Source of the DNA: an uncultured Cytophagales bacterium
GTDB lineage: Bacteria > Bacteroidota > Bacteroidia > Cytophagales > Amoebophilaceae
Assembly (NCBI GenBank): GCA_905479855.1
Contig: CAJQOF010000127.1
Location: 1-5,309, forward strand
Length of the DNA: 5,309 nucleotides
Reading direction: 5' to 3'
In this document: one piece after another, positions 1 through 5,309 of the stretch
Layout: every line of letters starts with the position of its first letter
How positions within the stretch are numbered: the first letter of the stretch is position 1
Made by a program: the position numbers and the translations under genes
The notes under the pieces: generated by a model
Seen by the model: only the letters and a program-made list of their open reading frames with translations
What the model was told of the DNA's origin: nothing
Database searches by the model: none

Positions 1-2
1 AC

Positions 3-92
3 TTGCCCCTCTCGCTTGGCATTACCTTCCCCTTTAACATTACCATGGGCATACCGCTCTACTTTATGCTGGCAGAGAGGTTTTTGGGGTAG
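3..92 (+). CDS. C-terminal end of a membrane protein, possibly an SbtA-like sodium-dependent permease (partial, 5' end outside window)
   Basis: Frame 3 is open from the window edge to a TAG at 90-92 and encodes 29 residues. The stretch GITFPFNITMGIPLYFML is hydrophobic, helix-forming and rich in Gly and Pro, as expected for the last membrane segment of a transporter, and it is followed by a short polar tail (AERFLG). The pattern of a Gly-Ile-Pro-Leu-Tyr/Phe segment ending in Leu-Ala-Glu/Gln resembles, from memory, the C-terminus of SbtA/DUF897 sodium-dependent bicarbonate transporters. That family assignment is an inference from under 30 residues. The other two plus-strand frames give less protein-like sequence; one of them stops within 40 bases. 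The gene converges with the Rpn-family nuclease gene, with 35 bp between their stop codons. No clear hairpin terminator is visible in that gap. Confidence 0.5.
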   Translation: MPLSLGITFPFNITMGIPLYFMLAERFLG

Positions 93-127
93 GGCAGTTG
101 GCCATGGTGACTTTTTTGGAAGCTCTC

Positions 128-1027
128 CTAACCCACAGTAATTATTTGCTCTACTTCTTTAACAGACAGTTTTGCGCCTTTGGCAATTAGCTCCTTGGCT
201 GTTCCTATTTCGTGCATTCCCAAGATCATCTCACGTTTTCCTTCCGCTTTGCTCTTATGTTTCAGCTCGGCTTCGTACTCTGCAATATCCATCTCTGTGT
301 GCGCATGGCTCCTATCGCGACTTAGCTGATCTTGAAAGGCATCATATTCTTTGCGTTCCTCTGGGGTTAGTTTCAGTGTGTCCAGCACTGCTGCGGCTTT
401 CTTTAAACCTTTGGACTTAAAATTTTCTTTTACAGATTCGGTCTTGAAGAAGTAGACCCACTCATCAAAAGCATCACGCACCTCTTTGTCAAACCTATTT
501 ACGAAGATATAGTGTTCTTCTGGGTGGATCTCATGGGCATATTTTTTGCCGTCATGCGCTTGAGATGCAAAGAGGGTAAATTTTAGGTCGTCGTTATGGT
601 GGCGGCCTCGGATGGTCTTTTTGGCCGAATAAATATAATCTTTACCTGTGCCACCTACACTGCAGAAGATGAGGGATACAACTATCACCTTCTGGATGCC
701 CAGGTACTTCCCACCCTCTTTCAAATTCTCTATCAGAGTCTTGCAAGAATTCGCCAACACCCTATCCAAATAGTCCAGCTCTCGCCGCGCCTGGAACTCC
801 ACTATAATCTGCTCGCCCTTTTTAGTCCTTATGCGCATGTCCACCCGCGTTTGCTTGTCGTCCGCACATCGCTTATTGCTCTCGCTTTCTAATATCTCTT
901 CAATTTTGATCTTCTCCCCAAGCAATTGCGTCAAAAAGTCCTCGGTAATGGGAAAGTTCGCCGGGTTCCTAAGCATATGCTTCAGCGCCCAGTCGAAGCA
1001 TATTAATTTTTTTTCTTGTGTAGGCAT
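128..1027 (-). CDS. Rpn family recombination-promoting nuclease / PD-(D/E)XK 'putative transposase'
   Basis: This complete 299-residue protein matches the Rpn/TIGR01784 family, which is widespread in Bacteroidota. The N-terminus has the family block FDWALKHML (residues 11-19), followed by ILESES near residue 45. The PD-(D/E)XK core is visible: Asp63 in RVD, then after a short turn Glu77-Phe-Gln79 in IIVEFQ. The E-x-Q form, with Gln in place of Lys, is normal for Rpn nucleases. A DEW-YFF segment (residues 188-194) is also typical. The C-terminal third is highly charged and ends in a small helical module (about 262-299) of the kind seen as variable tails in this family. Related Rpn proteins are DNA endonucleases linked to RecA-independent recombination and, more recently, to anti-phage defence; the role here is not shown. 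The ATG start has an A-rich leader and no Shine-Dalgarno sequence. No terminal inverted repeats or target duplications were seen, so it is not an evident insertion sequence. All expected catalytic residues are present. Confidence 0.9.
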   Translation of the reverse strand: MPTQEKKLICFDWALKHMLRNPANFPITEDFLTQLLGEKIKIEEILESESNKRCADDKQTRVDMRIRTKKGEQIIVEFQARRELDYLDRVLANSCKTLIENLKEGGKYLGIQKVIVVSLIFCSVGGTGKDYIYSAKKTIRGRHHNDDLKFTLFASQAHDGKKYAHEIHPEEHYIFVNRFDKEVRDAFDEWVYFFKTESVKENFKSKGLKKAAAVLDTLKLTPEERKEYDAFQDQLSRDRSHAHTEMDIAEYEAELKHKSKAEGKREMILGMHEIGTAKELIAKGAKLSVKEVEQIITVG

Positions 1028-1052
1028 ATTGTGTTTGTTGTTCTAGTGGATG

Positions 1053-1060
1053 CAAAGTTA
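1053..1060 (-). promoter_or_regulatory. Predicted -7 box for the Rpn-family nuclease gene
   Basis: Read on the minus strand, the octamer TAACTTTG matches the Bacteroidota -7 consensus TAnnTTTG exactly. It ends 25 bases before the ATG at 1027, which leaves a leader of roughly 18-20 bases. No TTG-type -33 element was found at the usual distance upstream, so the promoter may be weak. It lies just past the stop of the GH3 fusion gene, so the nuclease could be expressed from here, by read-through, or both. Confidence 0.45.
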
Positions 1061-1081
1061 GGAATTCTTTTAGGAGAAGGA

Positions 1082-4000
1082 TCAGCGCTTTCCCATCGCC
1101 TCATACACCACATCGTGTATCCTTGTGCGTATGTTCTTCTTTATCAGTTGGTTGTTGTTGGCCTCTGGGTAAGTGCGGTTGGAGAGGAAAATGTAGATCA
1201 AATCATGCGCTGGGTCTACCCAAACCAAGGTACCGGTGAAGCCACTATGGCCATAAGCATCTTTGGAGGCATAACGTGAAGCAGGCGATTGTTCACTCCC
1301 TATGTTCGGCTTGTCCCACCCCAAGCCCCTGCGGTTGTTTTTGAATCGCTTCTTGGCAAATGTTTTTACCACACCCGGCTGCAGATAGCGTTTGTCCCCA
1401 TAGTAGCCATCCTGCAAGTTCATCTGGAGCAGAATAGCCAAGTCATTCGCATTGGCAAAGAGGCCAGCATTGCCAGCCACCCCCCCATACAGCGCAGCCA
1501 TAGGGTCGTGCACGATACCCTGAATGAGCGCTTGTCGAAAGACATTATCCTCTTCGGTGGGCGCAATGCGCTCTTTAGGGAACTTATGCAAAGGATGGTA
1601 AGTCAGCGTAGCCAACCCCAACGGGCGGTAGAATTCTTCTTCTAGGAAAACGTTCATAGGCTGCGCTAGCAGCTTTTCGACCAAGTGGTGCAGCAGATAG
1701 AACCCCACGCAGCTGTACTGATAAGTAGGGCCGCTGAACCATCCTTTGGGGTTGCGTCTAGCGCTGACACAGGATTCCCATACCAGCTCCTTGAGCCAAG
1801 TGGCGCCGTAGAGATCATGCGCTAGCGCAAATTGGTAAGTAGGGGAGGGGTGGGCGCTAAACAGCGCCTTCTTCAACCTACCATCCGCATCGAGAAAACT
1901 CCGTTGGATGTCCCACAAAGCATACGCCTTAATCCCCGCTTGGTGGGCCAGTATGCGGTGCACCCTTAAACCCCCTTTGTTGGTGCCCTTGAGCGTGGGG
2001 AGGTAGGAGGCTAGTTGCTTTTTAATGTTGAGTTGCCCTGTGCCAGTGAGGTACATTAGGGCTTGGAGTGTGGCTGCTACTTTGGTAATGGAGGCGATGT
2101 CATAGAGGATGTTGGATGTTACTGGTTTTACCTTATCGTACGTGAGGTAGCCATAGCTCTTTTCAAAGACGACCTTCCCCTTGCGTGCTACCAGCACCTG
2201 GCAGCCCGGCATTGTTTTTTCGCCGATGGCTTCCTCCACAATGGCATCAATGTGCTGCAGCACCTGGCTGTTCATGCCCACTGCTTCGGGGGGGGCGTAG
2301 GCCAGTCGCTTCAATTGCGCTGTGCGAATGCCTGTTCCACCTTCCCACGCTCCGGGCACGGTAACGGGCAGCTTGCCCTTGGCGGAGAGTGCGCCAAAGA
2401 TAATTTGTGGCACCACCTTGGCGGCGATGGGGTCGTCTTCGTAGGGGACGACAACGTGGTTGAAGTCTCGGAAAAAGGCTAGGCTATATACGCTTCCAAA
2501 GGGCACTACAATAAGGGCCGTTGCTTCATCCAAAGAGCGTAGCAATTGCAGCTCTTCTTTTGTGATGCCAAAATTATTGGTGCGGCTTGTGCCAATACCA
2601 TGGATGGCTACAATTACTACTGAGTACTGGTTGAGTTTTCTTTTTAATGCGGCTACTGCCTCTGGCGTAATGCCCTCGCGCGCAAGTGTGTGGTGCGCTA
2701 TGGGGGCATACTTCTTGAGCATATTAGGGAAGAGGCTGCTTGGGCTAGAAGCCTGCGTAAGTGCATCGTTAATGGCTGCCGTGGCTATTTTTCCCTCATT
2801 TTTAGCGCCATCTTTGTTGGTGATGGAGAGGCAGGCGATGTTATGTTTCCCTAACTCTTTGAGCGGAATAAGGTGGTTCTCGTTGGTCACCACGGTAATG
2901 GCTTGTTCCAACAATTGTTGCTTTAGCAGATGCGCCTGCGGGGTGTTCAGCTCCGCCACCAAGTTTTGCGCACTTATAGGCTCCCAAGTGTGCAGCTGCA
3001 TTTGGTACTTCAGCCCTAGAATGCGCTTCACCTTCTCCTCCACCACCGCGCCGTCCACCGTTTTATCCTTAATGGCCTGCTTAATGAGGGTGATGGCTTT
3101 GGGCACATCTTCGGGAAAGACCAGGACGTCGTTGCCTGCTTGCAATGCTAACAAATCAACCTCGCCAGGTTGGTGGTGCTCACTGACGCCTTTCATGTTG
3201 AGCGCATCGGTAAAGACAAGCCCGGAAAAGCCAAGCTGCTCCTTGAGGAGGGCTGTGACTACTTTTTTAGAAAGCGTAGTGGCGCAGTTGGGCGTAGCAT
3301 CATAGGCGGGAACATGCAAGTGGGCAATCATCATTCCCCCAATACCAGCCCCAATCATTTGCTTAAAGGGGTAGAGCTCAACCGCTTCCGATCTATCAAC
3401 ATCATGCGTAATGGTCGGCAGCTCGTGGTGAGAATCCTTGCCCGTGTCCCCATGGCCAGGAAAGTGCTTGGCTACCGCCAAAATGCCGTTCTCTTGCAAG
3501 CCCCTCATGTAAGCAAGCCCCTTCTCTGCCACTTTCTCTTTGCATTCCCCAAAAGCCCTTCGGCCAATCACAGGATTATCCGGATTATTATTGATATCCA
3601 TCACCGGTGCAAAGTTGATATGCACCCCCAGCCTTTTCAGCTGCCGCGCAATCTCTACGCCCATGGCATAAATCAGGGTATCATCCTGCAACGCCCCCAG
3701 CGTCATCTGTTTTGGGTAGCTAATCGTTTCCTTAAGGCGCATTCCCAAGCCCCACTCACCGTCCATGGCAATAAGCAGCTTGGTTTTGGCCGCCTGCTGG
3801 TAGCGGTTGGTCAGCGCCACTTGGCTGCCCGGGCTGCCTTGAAAAAAAACAAGCCCCCCAATGTTATATTCCGTGATGAGTGCCTCAATGGCGCTATAAT
3901 GCGCTTCGTCTTTATTCGAATAGGCCGCCACCATAAAAAGTTGCGCAATGCGCTGCTCCTCCGAGAGGCCTTGGAAGGTCTTCTCTACCCATGCTTCTTT

Positions 4001-4108
4001 TGCTGCTTCCCCACGATCGCGTTGTGCGGGCGAAAAGGAGAAGGTGCCGATAAGTAGGAGGGCCAGGAATAGGCTACGGAACTGGCGTTGGATTTTTATG
4101 GTGTTCAT
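1082..4108 (-). CDS. Exported GH3 beta-N-acetylhexosaminidase (NagZ type) fused to a serine beta-lactamase-like domain
   Basis: This 1008-residue protein begins with a signal peptide: basic residues at 5-11, a hydrophobic core at about 12-25, and a plausible signal peptidase I site after Ala28 (SPA|Q). There is no lipobox Cys, so a soluble periplasmic or secreted protein is expected. Residues about 40-370 form a GH3 catalytic barrel. It carries the NagZ signature KHFPGHGDT at 214-222, then Asp225-Ser-His227, the Asp-His dyad used as acid/base, and the nucleophile Asp301 in FTDALNM. Residues about 395-595 fit the GH3 second domain. From about 610 a class C beta-lactamase/esterase-like domain follows, with Ser673-x-x-Lys676, Tyr798-Ser-Cys800 and His954-Ser-Gly956. 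The N-terminal half probably removes GlcNAc from peptidoglycan fragments; the C-terminal half may be an esterase or peptidase, but its substrate is unknown. Such fusions are known in Bacteroidota, so the architecture itself is not new. The ATG has an A-rich leader and no Shine-Dalgarno sequence. The frame is intact despite several homopolymer runs. Position 800 is Cys where Asn or Asp is usual. Confidence 0.93.
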   Translation of the reverse strand: MNTIKIQRQFRSLFLALLLIGTFSFSPAQRDRGEAAKEAWVEKTFQGLSEEQRIAQLFMVAAYSNKDEAHYSAIEALITEYNIGGLVFFQGSPGSQVALTNRYQQAAKTKLLIAMDGEWGLGMRLKETISYPKQMTLGALQDDTLIYAMGVEIARQLKRLGVHINFAPVMDINNNPDNPVIGRRAFGECKEKVAEKGLAYMRGLQENGILAVAKHFPGHGDTGKDSHHELPTITHDVDRSEAVELYPFKQMIGAGIGGMMIAHLHVPAYDATPNCATTLSKKVVTALLKEQLGFSGLVFTDALNMKGVSEHHQPGEVDLLALQAGNDVLVFPEDVPKAITLIKQAIKDKTVDGAVVEEKVKRILGLKYQMQLHTWEPISAQNLVAELNTPQAHLLKQQLLEQAITVVTNENHLIPLKELGKHNIACLSITNKDGAKNEGKIATAAINDALTQASSPSSLFPNMLKKYAPIAHHTLAREGITPEAVAALKRKLNQYSVVIVAIHGIGTSRTNNFGITKEELQLLRSLDEATALIVVPFGSVYSLAFFRDFNHVVVPYEDDPIAAKVVPQIIFGALSAKGKLPVTVPGAWEGGTGIRTAQLKRLAYAPPEAVGMNSQVLQHIDAIVEEAIGEKTMPGCQVLVARKGKVVFEKSYGYLTYDKVKPVTSNILYDIASITKVAATLQALMYLTGTGQLNIKKQLASYLPTLKGTNKGGLRVHRILAHQAGIKAYALWDIQRSFLDADGRLKKALFSAHPSPTYQFALAHDLYGATWLKELVWESCVSARRNPKGWFSGPTYQYSCVGFYLLHHLVEKLLAQPMNVFLEEEFYRPLGLATLTYHPLHKFPKERIAPTEEDNVFRQALIQGIVHDPMAALYGGVAGNAGLFANANDLAILLQMNLQDGYYGDKRYLQPGVVKTFAKKRFKNNRRGLGWDKPNIGSEQSPASRYASKDAYGHSGFTGTLVWVDPAHDLIYIFLSNRTYPEANNNQLIKKNIRTRIHDVVYEAMGKR
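2288..2295. repeat. G8/C8 homopolymer at the domain junction of the GH3/beta-lactamase-like fusion
   Basis: Eight G on the plus strand are eight C in the coding strand and specify the end of Ala605 plus Pro606-Pro607. The tract sits between the GH3 second domain and the beta-lactamase-like domain. The reading frame is intact as given. A one-base slip would end the protein with little or none of the C-terminal domain. It could be a slippage-prone site, or a composition accident in an Ala-Pro-Pro linker. Confidence 0.6.
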
Positions 4109-4194
4109 TTTTTTACTGTTAGGGAGCTATTTACTCTTTCGCTCCTCTGGCGGGCATTCTCTTATGGTAAGCAGATCCAGAGAGGTCGCGACCA

Positions 4195-4226
4195 CAAAGA
4201 TGACGATACTCTGCCGGTCATTCAAA
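4195..4226 (-). promoter_or_regulatory. Candidate promoter of the GH3 fusion gene
   Basis: On the minus strand, TTTG (4226-4223) is followed after 20 bases by CATCTTTG (4202-4195). This fits the Bacteroidota pattern of a -33 TTTG and a -7 TAnnTTTG, with one mismatch (C for T at the first base of the -7 box) and normal spacing. It predicts a leader of about 80 bases. No better -7 match is visible nearer the ATG at 4108. Confidence 0.4.
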
Positions 4227-4244
4227 AAAACAGGAAGCGTAGTG

Positions 4245-4258
4245 CGTGAAAGTTCACG
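4245..4258. promoter_or_regulatory. 14-bp palindrome, possible operator
   Basis: CGTGAA-AG-TTCACG is a perfect inverted repeat with 6-bp arms and a 2-bp centre. It lies about 19 bp upstream of the proposed -33 element of the GH3 fusion gene and well upstream of the methyltransferase promoter. This position would suit an activator site for the leftward gene. No regulator is encoded in the window, and a single 6-bp dyad can arise by chance. Confidence 0.3.
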
Positions 4259-4385
4259 AAGTTTTGATGGTTGCTACCCAGTGATGCGCTTTATATAGGC
4301 TGCTTATTAACCAACCAACATGATCGCCAACGAGAAGCAAGCCACGGAAAGACGCGTAATTGCTGATCATTAGCGCATTTTTTTC

Positions 4386-4412
4386 TTTGCAAGAAATATT
4401 GGCTTACTTTTG
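4386..4412 (+). promoter_or_regulatory. Predicted promoter of the DOT1-like methyltransferase gene
   Basis: TACTTTTG at 4405-4412 matches the Bacteroidota -7 consensus TAnnTTTG exactly. A TTTG at 4386-4389 may act as the -33 element, although the 15-base gap is shorter than the usual 19-21. Transcription would begin near 4418-4420, leaving a leader of about 20 bases before the ATG at 4438. This position rules against the upstream TTG at 4360 as the start codon. Confidence 0.5.
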
Positions 4413-4437
4413 TCCCCGATCAAAAACCCCCACTTCT

Positions 4438-5166
4438 ATGGCTTCATCCAATAAACCTGTGAATAACTTTCCAAAGTTATTCGTCGTCTTGGGCCTTGCG
4501 CTCTCCATCTTTTTTGCCGTCCGTTTTGCCCGCCAACAAAAGGAGTGTAAGCTGCAGCGAGAAGCGTGCATAGAAAAGCTAGAGGGTATCTATACGGATA
4601 TCAGCGGCTTCGGCATTAGCGAAATAGAGCGCAACTACATCACTGCCCAGGGCGGTTCCCACACCTATGGGGAAATTATTTACCCCTCTATGGAGGCGGT
4701 TATCAACCGGCTTGAGGTGAAGAAAGAGGATGTCTTTTACGATCTGGGCAGTGGAGTGGGTAAGTTCCCGGCTTGGGTGCATTTAACGACTGACATCAAA
4801 AAGAGTGTGGGTATCGAGCTTTCGGAAACGCGGTACGAAAAGTCCATGCAAGCGCTGGGCCGTTTGGAGGAAGCGGGTTTGCTCAACAAAAGCAGAACAT
4901 TATCATGTGTGCATGGAGATATCACCGAGGTAGACTTTAGTGATGCCACCATTATCTTCATGTGTGCTACCTGCTTTTCAGAACCATTGCTCCAAAAGTT
5001 GGTGGATATATTCCTGGAGCTAACGCCTGGGTTGCGCATTGTTACACTGAAGAAACTCCCAGAACATCCCCGTTTAGTGTTGATAAAGGAAGAGGCCTTG
5101 GCTACTTCATGGTCCAAAGGTTCCCCGTTTCGTTACTATGAGCTTCTTGCGCCGCCTACTGCTTAA
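4438..5166 (+). CDS. Membrane-anchored SAM-dependent methyltransferase with DOT1-like fold
   Basis: The predicted protein has 242 residues from the ATG at 4438. The frame stays open upstream to a TTG at 4360, but that TTG lies before the predicted promoter and the extension has no family features. Residues about 12-30 form one hydrophobic helix. The basic residues after it (Arg29, Arg32, Lys35) suggest the catalytic part faces the cytoplasm, where SAM is available. DOT1-type motifs follow: TYGE at 76-79, the SAM-binding loop FYDLGSGVGKF at 100-110 (motif I), the acidic motif GIELSETRYEKS at 125-136 (Glu127 expected to bind the SAM ribose), and HGDI at 159-162. The IIFMCATCF segment (172-180) aligns with the catalytic loop of eukaryotic DOT1, which has VNNFAF, but lacks those Asn residues. 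Bacterial DOT1-domain proteins are known, yet their substrates are mostly undefined, and a histone substrate is not implied. The gene is divergent from the GH3 fusion gene, and its end overlaps the convergent gene at the right edge by 11 bp. Confidence 0.8.
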   Translation: MASSNKPVNNFPKLFVVLGLALSIFFAVRFARQQKECKLQREACIEKLEGIYTDISGFGISEIERNYITAQGGSHTYGEIIYPSMEAVINRLEVKKEDVFYDLGSGVGKFPAWVHLTTDIKKSVGIELSETRYEKSMQALGRLEEAGLLNKSRTLSCVHGDITEVDFSDATIIFMCATCFSEPLLQKLVDIFLELTPGLRIVTLKKLPEHPRLVLIKEEALATSWSKGSPFRYYELLAPPTA

Positions 5167-5309
5167 TGGTTTTTACCAGCAATTCCCCAAGTAATTCAAA
5201 ACCTTCGTTGACAGAGCGCAAAAGCTCTTTTTGCCGGCTGTTCTGCGCGCTAGATGCGTAGACGTTGACCATCCCCGAGGTCCGCCCGCCCCCCCCCCTA
5301 AAAAAATCC
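5156..5309 (-). CDS. C-terminal end of an unrecognised protein (partial, 5' end outside window)
   Basis: A minus-strand frame is open from the right edge to a TAG at 5158-5156, giving 50 complete codons. The protein begins DFFRGGGGRTSGMVNVYA, then has a polar, helix-prone end (SSAQNSRQKELLRSVNEGF followed by a Leu/Glu/Lys-rich stretch) finishing KTIKQ. The amphipathic pattern and the long open frame support a real coding end rather than a shadow. I do not recognise the family. A Gly-rich patch preceding a helical tail is seen in many unrelated proteins. The Gly run is encoded by a tract of ten G, so frame reliability upstream of it depends on correct base calling. The stop codon lies inside the end of the convergent methyltransferase gene. 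Confidence 0.5.
   Translation of the reverse strand, partial: DFFRGGGGRTSGMVNVYASSAQNSRQKELLRSVNEGFELLGELLVKTIKQ
5213..5232 (+). terminator. Possible weak intrinsic terminator of the methyltransferase gene
   Basis: AGAGC (5213-5217), a 6-base loop and GCTCT (5224-5228) form a short stem followed by TTTT, 47 bases after the methyltransferase stop. The stem is only 5 bp, so termination may be inefficient. The T run follows the stem only on the plus strand. The element lies inside the coding sequence of the convergent gene. Confidence 0.3.
5289..5298. repeat. C10/G10 homopolymer next to an A7 run at the right edge
   Basis: Ten C at 5289-5298 are followed by T and seven A (5300-5306). In the minus-strand partial gene the G run encodes consecutive Gly residues after Phe-Phe-Arg. 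A G tract of this length inside a reading frame is a typical slippage site. It also makes base calling unreliable, and it lies within 25 bases of the window end, so a sequencing or assembly error is a real alternative. Confidence 0.6.

Larger units (their letters stand above)
4109..4437. other. Divergent intergenic region, 329 bp
   Basis: The stretch lies between the starts of the GH3 fusion gene (leftward) and the DOT1-like methyltransferase gene (rightward). It holds candidate promoters for both, a 14-bp palindrome at 4245-4258 and an imperfect dyad at 4362-4374 (GCTGAT-C-ATTAGC, one mismatch in six pairs). The leader of the fusion gene has a weak long-range pairing between 4145-4150 and 4177-4182. 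I saw no tRNA, no riboswitch that I recognise, and no convincing small gene. Confidence 0.6.

Noticed and set aside
93..127. Shared terminator between the left-edge gene and the Rpn-family gene
   Set aside because: The gap contains CCATGG and a short T run, but no stem of useful length was found on either strand.
128..1027. Calling the Rpn-family gene an insertion sequence
   Set aside because: No terminal inverted repeats, target-site duplications or DDE/HUH/serine recombinase motifs were seen; 'transposase' in the family name is historical.
2460..4057. Two long plus-strand open frames (2460-3305 and 3170-4057) opposite the GH3 fusion gene
   Set aside because: They lie wholly antisense to a gene with clear catalytic motifs, have Cys/Ser- or His/Arg-rich compositions typical of shadow frames, and show no recognisable domain.
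4145..4182. Pairing of CTCTGG with CCAGAG in the leader of the GH3 fusion gene as a riboswitch or attenuator
   Set aside because: Only six base pairs with a 26-base loop, no T run and no resemblance to a known riboswitch core.
4098..4298. A 66-residue plus-strand frame with a hydrophobic start (MVFIFLLLGSYLLF)
   Set aside because: It begins inside the start of the GH3 fusion gene on the opposite strand, lacks a promoter match, and becomes a Ser/Arg-rich sequence with no features after the first 15 residues. The hydrophobicity comes from T-rich leader DNA.
4360..4437. An upstream TTG start that would lengthen the methyltransferase by 26 residues
   Set aside because: It precedes the predicted -7 box at 4405-4412, so it would not be on the transcript, and the added residues show no family feature. 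The ATG at 4438 places the TM helix close to the N-terminus.

Overview
The window looks like ordinary chromosomal DNA from a member of the Bacteroidota. Four things suggest this: a NagZ-type glycoside hydrolase family 3 domain fused to a C-terminal serine beta-lactamase-like domain, an arrangement common in that phylum; a Rpn/PD-(D/E)XK 'putative transposase' of the type abundant in Bacteroidota; starts preceded by A-rich leaders with no Shine-Dalgarno sequence; and exact or near matches to the Bacteroidota -7 promoter element TAnnTTTG upstream of all three complete genes. Base composition is roughly half G+C by eye, so AT-rich symbionts such as Cardinium are unlikely. The genus cannot be read from the sequence.

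Layout, left to right: (1) positions 3-92, plus strand, the last 29 residues of a membrane protein whose end resembles SbtA-like sodium-dependent transporters; (2) 128-1027, minus strand, a complete Rpn-family nuclease; (3) 1082-4108, minus strand, a 1008-residue exported GH3/beta-lactamase-like fusion, probably acting on peptidoglycan fragments; (4) 4109-4437, a divergent intergenic region with promoters for both flanking genes and a 14-bp palindrome; (5) 4438-5166, plus strand, a membrane-anchored methyltransferase with a DOT1-like SAM-binding fold; (6) 5156-5309, minus strand, the C-terminal end of an unrecognised protein, overlapping the end of the methyltransferase gene and carrying a run of ten G at the window edge.

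The genes do not form one obvious pathway. The nuclease lies 54 bp downstream of the fusion gene on the same strand with no visible terminator between them, so read-through is possible, but it has its own -7 box. The fusion gene and the methyltransferase gene are transcribed divergently. No rRNA, tRNA, CRISPR array, insertion-sequence ends or defence cassette was seen. I do not think the window holds a clear new system. The most notable points are the membrane-anchored DOT1-like enzyme without the eukaryotic catalytic-loop Asn, the altered Y-S-C motif and the C8 tract at the domain junction of the fusion, and the G10 tract in the right-edge gene.
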